Below are positions 55,121-64,000 of a stretch of 64,000 nt of DNA, piece by piece. A program made the position numbers and the translations under genes. The DNA comes from Branchiostoma floridae (Eukaryota > Chordata > Leptocardii > Amphioxiformes > Branchiostomatidae). The notes beneath the pieces were generated by a model. That model was not told the DNA's origin. It worked only from the letters and a program-made list of their open reading frames with translations, and ran no database searches. Every line of letters begins with the position of its first letter. Position 1 is the stretch's first letter. The DNA lies in NCBI RefSeq assembly GCF_000003815.2, contig NC_049979.1, positions 2,877,353 to 2,941,352 of the forward strand, given 5' to 3'.

Positions 55121-55888
55121 CAACTACTGTATGCAAAAGGAAAACCGTTATAAAAAACTTTGAAACTGTCAAAAGTTCAGATCACTTCAACTAAACTAAA
55201 CTAAAGAGTGAAGACTACAAGACCCCAGAAACCGTTCTACATCTTTTGTATGACTCGCACTAACCATTGATACTAACGGATAGCTTTAATGTTGAAGCGT
55301 TGTACCTGTACCTGTTCATAAATTATCTTTATTGAGTCACGACAAAGTACAGCGACTTTCGTAAGGTCTACATGTATAATAACTACATGTACTTACAGTA
55401 CAACTAAACACACATATATGGGTATCTATAGGTGTGAATAAATCAACATATAGGGTTCATGTGACTGTTGCTTGGTCCACCTTCACCATTTGCCTAAGTT
55501 GATGTTTTTTCTTCTCGCTCACAAACAGTTTTGAACTTGAGAAAACATTTATCCGAAAGCCGAAAGTAGGAACGCAGAGAAATTGTAACGCGTGAGGATT
55601 TGTCCATCCGCAGTCACTCCAACACTGCACCGTTGGCACACGTTCAACGCTCATGATCCACCGTTCCAAGAGCCGCTAAGGCTGCCCGCCCTGTTCCGTG
55701 CGCATAGCGATCGGGCCCGGGATGGATTCGTGACCGCAAACACGCGAGGAACACAGGCCGCTACCCCGAGCATCTTAGCATGGAATTGGAAACACGCCAG
55801 GCGTTATGTTATTATAAATAAGCAAATCCACGGCTTGGGGCGCAGAGTCTTTCAGTCCGTCAGGCCTGTTTCAGGCCGAGCCTTTTTC

Positions 55889-56035
55889 TCTGCAGAGGTT
55901 CGGCTTTGGCTGTTTTTTTGGCGTCTTTTTAGGCGTTGTGGCTAAAAGACCAAAAGAAAACATAGAAAGCTAGGTAAAAACGCATAAACAACATTATAAA
56001 AAACAGCCTGAGCCGAACCTCTGCTCGGAGAGTAG
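55889..56035. mobile_element. Foldback element (family I), complete copy
   Basis: TCTCTGCAGAGGTTCGGCTT ... GGCTGTTTTTTTGGCG at the left and AAAAAACAGCCTGAGCCGAA then CCTCTGCTCGGAGAG at the right. Confidence 0.85.
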
Positions 56036-56306
56036 CGCCTTTTCACCAGGGGTGGCAACTGATGATGAGCAACCAAAAATTTGACAGGTCATTCAATGAC
56101 TTTTATAGACAAGGAACGGATTTTTGTGTTGTATTTTGTTTTTATTGAAATCATACTTTTGCATCATGTATCATCATATTCCAATTATACAATTAAGGGT
56201 CTCACAAATGCAGTTCTGGACGCTTGGTAATGACCGTCTAGTGGCACGCTTCTTAGTCGAGATAAAACTACTGTCCTCTTACAACTATTACAGAATCCAC
56301 AATTTT

Positions 56307-57783
56307 ACTCTTTTTACCTCCATGAAATGTCATGGAATGGAGGTTATATTTTCTGTTATGTGTCTCTGTCTGTGTAGATGATTACTCAAGAACGGCTGGA
56401 TGAATTGGTTTCATACTTGTTGTGTTGGTGGGGTGTGATGAAAGCTCGAATCGATGAGATCTTGGGAGCCGTATCTGTCGTTATAATCGATGAAATAATA
56501 TCAGAAATCACCCCTATATTTGAGATATATTGGTACAGGCATCGTGCTGTATGTGTTTGTTAATGGGCTTAGCTGCAAGCAGATAGTGAAATGACAGCTG
56601 TTTGGGGAACCCCCAGTAGTTTTATTTATGTCTGCTTAGGACTGTTTGAAATATTTGTAACAGTTGGCACAGTAGTTACCTCCATGAAATGTCATGGATG
56701 TTATATTTTCTGTTATGTGTCTCTGTCTGTGTACAAGATTACTCAAGAACGACTGGATGGATTGGTTTCATACTTGTTGTGTTGGTGGGCTGTGATGAAA
56801 GCTCGAATCGATGTGATTTTGGGCGCCGTATCTGTCGTTATAATCGATGTAATAATATCAGAATTCCCCCCTATATCTGCGATATATTGGAACAGGCATC
56901 GTGCTTTAAGTGTTTGTTAGTGGGCTTAGCTCCAAGCAGATAGCGAGGTGATTTGTATGACAGCTGTTTGGGGAACCCCGAGTTTTTTGAATATGATAAT
57001 TAGTTTTATTTATGTCTGCTTAGGATATCATGGAGATGTGAAGCGTAAGTATAATTGTAAGAAGTTGAGGTACATTTAACGGTAATGCTTAACAGGTATG
57101 GATGTCTCACATACTGTACTGCTGATTTGAGTGACATGGTGATTAAAATGCCATTAGGTCCTCTCATCTTAGATGGGTAGGGTGTCAGAAGTTTTATGGG
57201 CGATACAGATGTTCTGATTTCGTTACGATAAGGGGCAGTTGTTAGTTGTCTCTTTCGTAGCCAATGGTACTTGTTTTTTTAGCAGACGGGGTTGGCGCCA
57301 AGTATTCATCTTACAGTTGATGTAGGGCTATCAGAGGAAAGTGTGCATCTCATTTTTGTACCGTGTGAACAGCTGATGTTATGACATATTGGTGGAAAAT
57401 CAAATCACCATCTGACTAAAGTTGGCCACATCCCTTCTTCTTTCTGAGTTTCCCAACTTCCTCCCACCACACCGCTCTGAGGCAAATAGTCGAACCTCAA
57501 TAATGCTGACAACCTTAGACAGTTTAAATGCCAAACATCAAGCTTAAGGAACACCACGCTACCATATGCCGTCGACCTCTTAAACGCACATTACACAATT
57601 AAGTGTCACATTTTTATAATTACTAATCAGATGGACATCCTCTGTGTCATTAAATAAATACACCACTACTTTCCCATAACATTTATAACCATTACTCTCA
57701 AATACAACCGACTATAAACATACATACCATCCACAAAAAAAGCAATAAATATTTCATGGAGGTATGAGGTCCCCGAACTCTAG
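56307..57783. mobile_element. Possible 1.5-kb element with ACCTCCATGAAAT ends
   Basis: ACCTCCATGAAATGTCATGG near 56319 is matched by inverted ATATTTCATGGAGGTATGAG near 57755. Just inside the left end a unit of about 360 bp is duplicated in tandem (56319-56640 and 56679-57010), sharing TTACTCAAGAACGxCTGGAT, TTCATACTTGTTGTGTTGGT and GACAGCTGTTTGGGGAACCC. No transposase was recognised; the two 60-109 codon ORFs are frames of the duplicated unit. Confidence 0.5.
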
Positions 57784-58233
57784 TTATTTATTATTCGTCT
57801 TAGTGTGTTTCACGGAAAAGAAGTCAGCACAGTCGTGATTGAACAGGAATTGAATTGGTACCATGGTAGTGTCCTTCAGACTTTTCTGGGGGGCGGGAAT
57901 GGGAACATGTTAAGAAATTGAAACTGGTCAAATACTATATAACAAGTCCTTGGCTATTTGGCCAACTACCTCCTTTGGCAAATGTTGCCCCCTTTTCAGG
58001 TAGATTGCTGTTGTTGTTTTTTTGAGGGGGGGGGAGCGCCCGGTGTGCCCTGGTGGAGACTAAATGGCGGAAACCAGTCTTCTGGACGTAAATAAAGAGA
58101 AAGGCTTATTTGTTTTTTAGTCGTAGCAGTAGTATTAGCAAACGGTTCCTCAGATGCAGAGGGACGGGCAGTACTGTACAGACCATCTGGATAATCTCCA
58201 AGCAGATCTTGCTGTGGCAAATGGGAAGGAGTT

Positions 58234-58333
58234 NNNNNNNNNNNNNNNNNNNNNNNNNNNNNNNNNNNNNNNNNNNNNNNNNNNNNNNNNNNNNNNNNNN
58301 NNNNNNNNNNNNNNNNNNNNNNNNNNNNNNNNN
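58234..58333. other. Assembly gap of 100 N
   Basis: Exactly 100 Ns, a conventional scaffolding gap of unknown true size. The left flank (AATCTCCAAGCAGATCTTGC) is the left end of a foldback of the type seen at 58619, so the gap probably sits in such an element or in a repeat. ORFs spanning it are not meaningful. Confidence 0.98.
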
Positions 58334-58618
58334 ACCGAACGGTCACTTCTGACCTGGTTTCAAACCAGAGCGGCCACAGTTGGGATCCCGGCACAAGCAT
58401 CTTTGCCGTGCAAAACGAACCGCCACACCTCTGCTTTGAGATAATTAGCGATGGGCAGCGCCGTGCACGCCTGGGTGTCACCAAAGCCGCGCCAGCATTT
58501 AATAGCGGAGTGAAAGTTGTGACAGGGAAGGCTGTCAGGTCGGCGCGTGACCTGGAAGTCGGGGTCACCAGGGTCACGCGGGGTCACACTTCGGCAGCGC
58601 GCGTCGGGTTTTCGACGT

Positions 58619-58775
58619 AATCTCCAAGCAGATCATACGGTGGCGTAATATACTATCAAAGCCGACCAAGAAGCTTAGCTTGCCAAAGTCAGACCATTGG
58701 CCACCTACGGTGGGTTTGATACTATATACACTGTATTACGCCACCGTGGATCTGGTTGGATATTATATCCGATGG
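58619..58775. mobile_element. Foldback element (family J)
   Basis: TAATCTCCAAGCAGATCATA, CGGTGGCGTAATATACTATC at the left pair with GATACTATATACACTGTATT, ACGCCACCGTGGATCTGGTT and GGATATTATA at the right. A second copy is nested at 60963-61092. Confidence 0.85.
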
Positions 58776-58802
58776 GCGTGAGTCTACGTACTAAACGATG
58801 AT

Positions 58803-58870
58803 GGTAGTTCACCTTTATCCGCGGGGTAACCTATATCCGTTGTTTTAAAAACAGGTTATTTAGAGATGCG
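58803..58870. mobile_element. Foldback element (family A), left end only
   Basis: GTAGTTCACCTTTATCCGCG, GGGTAACCTATATCCGTTGT and AAAAACAGGTTATTTAGAGA, then unrelated sequence. Confidence 0.75.
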
Positions 58871-59339
58871 ACAAAAGTAAAAGGGAAAAATCTCTATAGA
58901 TATAAATCATGCTTTAGCATACATTACGGGGGGGGGGGTCTTTCTTGTACCAAGTGGCTACTCATTAGTCCCGCCTTTTGAATGATTATGTCCCTGAAAA
59001 ATGGAGTATGTTTTCTGTTTGTGTGCTGTGCTTCGGATATTTGTGGTCTTCATAATGAATAACGTTAGAAACTATTGTGCTGATATTAGTTATTTGGGTA
59101 GGTCATGTTTTAGGCGATAGACTTTTGTGATGTTAAAAGTTCGTTCTTCGAGGCTCGGGGAGATTGTTTCAATTCACGATTGTTGTTAAAAAAAGTGTTT
59201 GTTTCATTTCGCCTCACATTTAGACGTATTAAAGATGAAACGCAACAATTACATCCGCCGAAAATGCGTCAAAAATTGAGATCAAGTGCTATGAAAATAG
59301 TTGTCTCTCTCAAACAGCATGTGGGGTTTATTTTCTGCA

Positions 59340-60265
59340 TCGGGGACGCTGAAAACAGTTTCCATCGTCGATGGGCGTGGAAACCGGCACGAAAGATCTG
59401 ATAACAAAGATAAACAAGTGATAATCACAACATACTACTGCAAACAATTAAGAAGGCGTGACGAAGGAAATGGGTTCTCCGCCCCCCGAGGGGAGTTCTA
59501 TTTGTCTCCCCGGTCTGTTGTAAAACACTTAGCACCGCCAATGGGCCGTGTAAAGCCGTGAGAGGGGGTGATTACTTAGGCAAACAAGGAATCATCAACA
59601 TACTCTGTAAACAAAGAAGGGTTCCCCTCCCACTCGGACCTCCCACCGACTACTTCTGTCACCAAGGTCTACTGTAAAGCTAGCAAAACTGCCAAAGGGG
59701 CGTGAAAACGGCTCGAGGAAAGTGATAATTACTAACGAAAATGAACATCTGTATATGTTTGCAAACAAAGAAGGAGGCGGTGAAAATGAAATGGGTTTCC
59801 CTCCCACCGACGGCTTACATTTGTCACCCAGGTCTGCCGTAAAGCTAGCAGAACTGTCAAACGGAGGCGTGGAAAGGGCTCGAAGAAAGTGATAATTACT
59901 CAGGAAAACAACGATCATGCAAACAAAGAACTTCGGAAGGCGGTGAAAAAAATGAGTTCCCCTCCCTCCGACTAGCGAGGGCATACTGTCACCATGGTCT
60001 GCTGTAAAACACTTATAACCGCCGAAGGGGCGTGCAAAGCAATCAAAAGGGTGATTCCTCGGGTAGACAAGGAGTCATCAACATACTTCTGTAAACAAGG
60101 AAGGCGGTGCCAAAATGAAATTAGGTCTCCGCCCCTCAACTACTGATTATGTTCGTCACTGCCCTGTTGTGAAGTAAAGCCACAGAAACCGCCCAAGGGA
60201 TGTGAAAAGCGACTCAGGAGGAGGGGTGATTCTTTGATATAGACAAAATAATCGGCCGTCCTATA
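59340..60265 (+). repeat. Diverged tandem array, about 165-bp unit, with forkhead-like motifs
   Basis: Roughly six units share GGTCTGCTGTAAAGC (at 59511, 59664, 59828, 59994 and, as CCTGTTGTGAAGTAAAGCC, 60160), a (G)GGGCGTGxAAA block, GTGATAATTACT and AAACAAAGAAGGCGGTGAAAATGAAATGGG. Every unit but the last has a forkhead-type core: GCAAACAATT 59440, TGTAAACAAAG 59606, GCAAACAAAG 59761, GCAAACAAAG 59919, TGTAAACAAGG 60090. Spacing is 153-170 bp. ORFs across it (e.g. a 129-codon minus-strand frame) follow the repeat and are not genes. Confidence 0.75.
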
Positions 60266-60343
60266 GAAATGGGTCCACCATCTCCTCCTCAAAACTCGCG
60301 TGAAAGTTTGTCACGTCCGCGCGATCGGGACCGAGTAACCTAC

Positions 60344-60541
60344 TTTCCAAGCATAGGGTAGGCGCTGACTTGTTTTTGATGTCTTTTTATGCATTTTTAT
60401 CGGGATTTCTACGTTGTCAACTTTTCATTGTGTACACACTACACAGATATGACAAAATGGATAGCCCGACAAAAAAGTTACATAAAAAAGACACCGATCA
60501 AACCAAGCTGTAGCCAGCTAAACTCTCTTTAGAGGGCTCGG
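60344..60541. mobile_element. Foldback element (family I), diverged
   Basis: CTTTCCAAGCATAGGGTAGG, GACTTGTTTTTGATGTCTTT and TTATCGGGATTTCTACGTTG at the left; ACATAAAAAAGACACCGATC, AACCAAGCTGTAGCC and CTCTCTTTAGAGG at the right. Confidence 0.65.
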
Positions 60542-60551
60542 ACAGGGTGAC

Positions 60552-60780
60552 CTAGTCTCTACCAGACTCCCGGAGTAGGTCGCTGGAAAAACCGTAGAAA
60601 TGGAACAAATAGAGGAATAACCCGGTCAGAGGAGTGTAGCCGGACCGGCCAGGGAGCAGCGCGCGACCCACGGTTAGGAAATATAAAAGTCCTCTGGCCG
60701 GCCGACTCCCCTACTGTACTTTTGACTATTTGTCTAATTTCTACTATTATGACTGTAGAAAAGGTGGGATATTTCGTCTT
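60552..60780. mobile_element. Family H-related foldback fragment
   Basis: AGTCTCTACCAGACTCCCGG, CCGTAGAAATGGAACAAATA at the left and GACTATTTGTCTAATTTCTACT at the right. The distal right end is replaced by the tRNA-like segment. Confidence 0.6.
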
Positions 60781-60786
60781 CCACTG

Positions 60787-60860
60787 TCTTCCAAAAAGGA
60801 GTCGAACCCAATAACCCAGGATCTAGAGTTACCTTATACTAGTTAGACTAGAGTAGACAC
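60787..60860 (-). repeat. tRNA-like segment, possible SINE head
   Basis: On the minus strand GGGTTCGACTCC (60798-60809) resembles an internal B box and CTAGTCTAACTAGTATAAGG (about 60831-60850) an A box; the spacing fits a tRNA of about 72 nt. Acceptor pairing is poor and no anticodon could be assigned with confidence, so a decayed tRNA-derived SINE is more likely than a working tRNA gene. Confidence 0.3.
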
Positions 60861-60940
60861 TTGTGATATTGGTTTGACACTGTATGAATCTCTTATGTTA
60901 CCTGCAATTAGCCCACGGGCAAGAATTTACAATAAAACCG

Positions 60941-61160
60941 ATCCACGGAGCCTGGTAGAGGCTAATCTCCAAGCAGATCCTACGGTGCCATAAGATAGTA
61001 TCAAAGCTGGCCAAGGAGTGTAGCCGGCCAAGGGAGTCAAACGGGCAAGTTTGATACTATAGATTACGCACCGTGGATCTGGTTGGAGATTAGGTAGAGG
61101 CTACAATTTCTACTATTAGACCACCGGCCGACCCGAGTGGCCTGGAGGAGGCTAAGTCAG
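60941..61160. mobile_element. Family J foldback nested in a family H element
   Basis: The family H end GAGCCTGGTAGAGGCTA is interrupted by a family J element (about 60963-61092; TAATCTCCAAGCAGATCC ... ATCTGGTTGGAGATTA), after which GGTAGAGGCTAC is repeated and followed by AATTTCTACTATTAGACCAC. The duplicated GGTAGAGGCT would be the target-site duplication. Confidence 0.75.
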
Positions 61161-62235
61161 GGTGACCCCCGTGCGGTATCGTTTATGGAACGTGTCCGGC
61201 GGTGTTTACACGACTGTCTCCCCTAATTTGGGCCGTGATTTATGACAACACAATACCTCCCGCCAATCACAGAACACTTTCACCGGCCCGGGCAGTGAGC
61301 ATAACAGGGCCTCCCGTCGTGGTAACCATCTCCGCTGACAGTTTTTTTCTTCCCTTCGCCCTTTTTTTTTGACAAGTTGTAAATATAGAGAAAGCGTCTG
61401 GCTGTACTGTAGTAATAACGTCTGACGAGGCCGACGCGCGGAAACCACGGGAACGACAGCAGTGTCGTGCCCAGGGCACACAGCGTGCACACACACACAG
61501 ACACGTCCATGATACACACACGCGGGCCCCTCTCAACCCGCAAGGGACACCGCCTCCACTTTCACTAGTGAAAGTGAACACACACACACACACACACAGT
61601 CTCGAAAACATGCAAATCCGGCACTGATGAGTCTTTTGCCGCCTCAGAATGTATACCGCAATTACGGCATGCTGGCCCTTGTACATATACACACACGAGT
61701 GGTGCCTCTTCTTTCGGTGCGCGCCCCCCCCTCTTGTCGCAACCATGCCGGTGGAACAACCGCCTCTTCACCCTGACAATGGGCGCGCGGGACTGCGACC
61801 GAGCGCGGCGAAGTTTTCACACCTAGACCAATGCGTTGTTTGCTTTGCGATTCGGGCCTTTATGGCTCGCGAGTCGGAGCGGATTTGAGCCCGTCTGGCT
61901 TCCGTCTGGGAGAAGAAGCCGTTGCAACCCTTTTGGGCCCCGGGACCCCTCACCTCCCCTTTTCGGGCGGCCGGGCCAATAGAGGCCCGCCTGACATCAC
62001 CGCCGCCCAATCCCGCCACTGTTTACTCGCCGCCTTCATGCATATGTTGATCAATTTCTGTGCGTCTCGCTGTACTACACCGCCGGAGAGCAGGCGTCGC
62101 AAACGGATAATCCAAAAATCCCCGTTCCCCCACCAAACCACCACCATGCAGCATGAGACGTCGTAGCAGCGGGGAAGGTCTCGCCTCCGTCGTGGTTCGC
62201 CCCGTGAGTCGCCCGACAGGCCGTGCGCCCTGAAA
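61161..62235. other. CpG-rich upstream region with CA microsatellites
   Basis: CA runs lie at about 61485-61500 and 61579-61598. From about 61730 the sequence is GC-rich, CpG-rich and repeat-poor, as expected for a promoter. A short uORF-like ATG (MQHETS then stop) is at about 62145. The overlapping ORFs of 80-160 codons in five frames reflect high GC. Confidence 0.4.
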
Positions 62236-62267
62236 ATGCCCCCTACAAAAAAGCCCACCAAAGCGAG
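62236..62267 (+). CDS. Candidate first coding exon, unassigned
   Basis: ATG 62236 (CTGAAAATGCCC) opens MPPTKKPTKA plus two bases and runs into a strong donor GCGAG|GTAAGG. The CpG-rich setting fits a 5' exon. The initiation context has A at -3. The peptide is a short, basic, Pro-rich N-terminus with no family signature, and the downstream partner is not known; the segment ending at 62605 lies beyond a possible intron of about 200 bp but has no clear acceptor. Confidence 0.28.
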
Positions 62268-62489
62268 GTAAGGCGCTCACTCAGACTGTATGCAAATTCC
62301 CTATCCCCCCCCCCCCCCCGGTCCGTGCCTACAGTACCCGTGTTGTAGAGAGAGTGTGTGTTATGATCGCTACTGAAGCTCGCCGGTATACCGGAGGCAC
62401 TAGCACGGCGTCTGTTGTTGTCTTCCCTCCCCGTGCGGCCCGTCCTCTCCCACCGGCTCGAGCCGGACTCCGCTGCGGGCTCGGTCGGC

Positions 62490-62605
62490 ATGCTGAGCCC
62501 CGCCAGCCGCCAGCATTCTGACCCTCTTCTCTCTTCTTCCCCGCTGCCCCCGCCGGCCCGTAGGGCGAAGGAGGAAGGTCTGGACTGGGAGACTAGGAAT
62601 GCACG
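62490..62605 (+). CDS. Candidate coding exon, unassigned
   Basis: From ATG 62490 (TCGGCATGCTG) the frame gives 38 codons plus two bases up to donor GCACG|GTAAGA. The product, MLSPASRQHSDPLLSSSPLP then PPARRAKEEGLDWETRNA, has the Ser/Pro-rich then charged character of a real N-terminus, and the frame is also open upstream to about 62415. Splice donor and CpG context support a 5' exon. It could be an alternative first exon to that at 62236. No family recognised. Confidence 0.33.
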
Positions 62606-64000
62606 GTAAGAAGAATATAGTACCTCCCGCTTTAATCATGTGTGCTCAAAACGGAGGGGCTCGCAAGGTTCTTCTCCTTCTTCTGCCTTTCCTTCTTTCC
62701 TTGCCTAAACCCGCTGACAAAACCAGCCACAAAATGCCCCCGTCGTCGTGTGATGTTGGGCAAGGACGCATGACAGCGGCCACCAAAGTTTCCGTGTCGT
62801 CCCGGTCCCACCAGCCACCACCGGCTCGTGTGTAGAAAAAAAAAACGTTACCCACAGTCGCTACACTCTCACCACATTCCCACGAAAATAAAGCACAATT
62901 CCATCAACATGGCGTCACAAAAGGCCGCCCAAATCCACGGGAGAGCGTGGAAAATTATAGCAGAGGCCGTGGACGGTTCGAGCCAGTCAGGAGAAAGTGT
63001 TGGCTGCGGGTGAAAGTGTTGCATACCATTGCTTGAATAGGCGCGACCGGAATAGAACGCCTGGTGACCTGCTTTTCAAACAATTAGCACTTTCCGTTAA
63101 ACCGAACTCCGAAGGACAGGCCCCATTGGGCTTAAATTGTGCAGAAAGTCGGGAAATATTACGCCTGGCACCAAGGCAGAACCCCACACGCCAAGGAAAA
63201 CTCGAATCTCGAGGGAAAGATAACAATAATTGGGCAGGAAAACTCGTCAGAAACTACCGGCCACACAGCGAACAGTACACGTCATGCGTCCCCCTTTCAC
63301 TTTTTAACATGGACTCCATACCGCAGGGAAAGTTAGGGCGGGAAAATAAAACACAATCTCAATTTCGCGAAGCCCTCCTACAGCAAAGAAACCCCTATGA
63401 TCTTGAAGACAAAAAAGAAGGGAAACAAAAGGAGTGTTTCGCGTGCCTGCAGTGTGTGTTGTACGTGTGAGTGGGTGCCAGACGGAGTTTCACGTGGTAG
63501 CACAGTTTCATTGACGGGCGCCCTGATTACTGACCGGCCACCGCACGTGAACATCATCCACAATATCCCAACCCCGGGCGACGTGAGAGAGACTACCGTG
63601 GTGTAGACAAATCTGGGTGACTCACTGTAGTGTAGGGTCGGGAAAAAGGGACAAGGGGAGGGGATATAGCTTCCACCAAGGAGGTTGAACCTCCTTGCTT
63701 CCACCGTAGATATGCACGGAAGAAACTGCTGGCACCAACGTTTAGAAATGGCGGAATCACGGAGGAAAAAATGAGAAAGAAACGCCGAGTCTCTTTCCGA
63801 CACGTGAACTTACCGTACAGTAAAGTTAGCACACAGGGTTCCAGTTTTTTCAAAAGTCAATTCTGTGTAAAGTATCGTTGTTTCTGTAACATTAACGTTA
63901 CGTAGAAGGTTTGGAATAAATAACGTGTAACAAACGAGGCGATTTTCCCCACCCAAAGTTGAACACCGAACGCGCCCCACCCGCCAACCTTCCCCTTCTA
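62606..64000. other. Sequence downstream of the candidate 5' exons
   Basis: A short frame MASQKAAQIHGRAWKIIAEA... starts at 62908 (CAACATGGCG, good context) and ends at 63013, 34 codons; coding status unknown. 63000-63480 is unique with AT-rich motif clusters (AACAATTAGC, AACAATAATTG). A small hairpin (CCACCAAGGAGGTTGAACCTCCTTG) is at about 63675. No other feature was recognised. Confidence 0.35.

Noticed and set aside
57996-58577. 193-codon ORF spanning the N run
   Set aside because: It crosses a 100-N gap of unknown length, so the frame has no meaning.
59595-59984. 129-codon minus-strand ORF with repeated SFTxDLGD
   Set aside because: Follows the 165-bp tandem array; no start context or family match.
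61267-61746. Cys/Val-rich minus-strand ORFs of 87-159 codons
   Set aside because: They run through CA microsatellites and a GC-rich stretch; three overlapping frames are equally open.
62599-62835. 78-codon ORF with a Leu-rich segment resembling a signal peptide
   Set aside because: It begins inside the donor of the candidate exon ending at 62605, and the hydrophobic run comes from a CTTCTCCTTCTTCTG pyrimidine tract.

Overview
The window looks like genomic DNA from an invertebrate chordate, most likely a lancelet (Branchiostoma). The basis is short exons in repeat-rich introns, CpG-rich stretches, many small foldback (MITE-like) elements and minisatellites whose sequences I associate with amphioxus, and a nesprin gene that ends in a KASH domain. 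The species is inferred; no search was run.

The one firmly supported gene is the 3' part of a nesprin (SYNE family) gene on the + strand, about 7.2-30.8 kb. Six exons join in frame: two spectrin-repeat exons (7176-7303, 11229-11444), a giant exon encoding about 1447 mostly disordered, acidic, Ser-rich residues (15446-19786), a second disordered exon (20071-21168), a 47-bp micro-exon (28063-28109) and the terminal KASH exon (30606-30792). The giant exon was only partly visible as a plain ORF, and the KASH exon is hidden because it is open only in phase with the splice junction. About 2004 codons lie in the window; the N-terminal part (presumably calponin-homology domains and most of the rod) lies upstream. 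The product would sit in the outer nuclear membrane, bind SUN proteins through its luminal tail and present the rod and disordered region to the cytosol.

The most unusual feature is recurrent partial duplication at exon boundaries. The 5' part of the first spectrin exon is duplicated. The 5' half of the second is present three times. The 3' end of that exon plus its splice donor seeds a degenerate array in the next intron. The KASH luminal tail has three decayed extra copies downstream of the stop, one still in frame and one broken up by a 72-bp foldback insertion with an 11-bp target duplication. A similar exon-end/donor array follows a candidate first exon near 46.7 kb.

31-44 kb is gene-poor: foldback elements, a 23-bp minisatellite, a 70-bp minisatellite, TA microsatellites and dispersed repeats. 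44.6-47 kb is CpG-rich and holds two weak candidate 5' exons on the + strand. 47-61 kb is again repeats, including a 93-bp satellite, many foldbacks, a 100-N assembly gap and a ~165-bp diverged array whose units each carry a forkhead-like motif. 61.2-64 kb is CpG-rich, promoter-like, with two candidate first exons. None of these downstream candidates could be assigned to a family.
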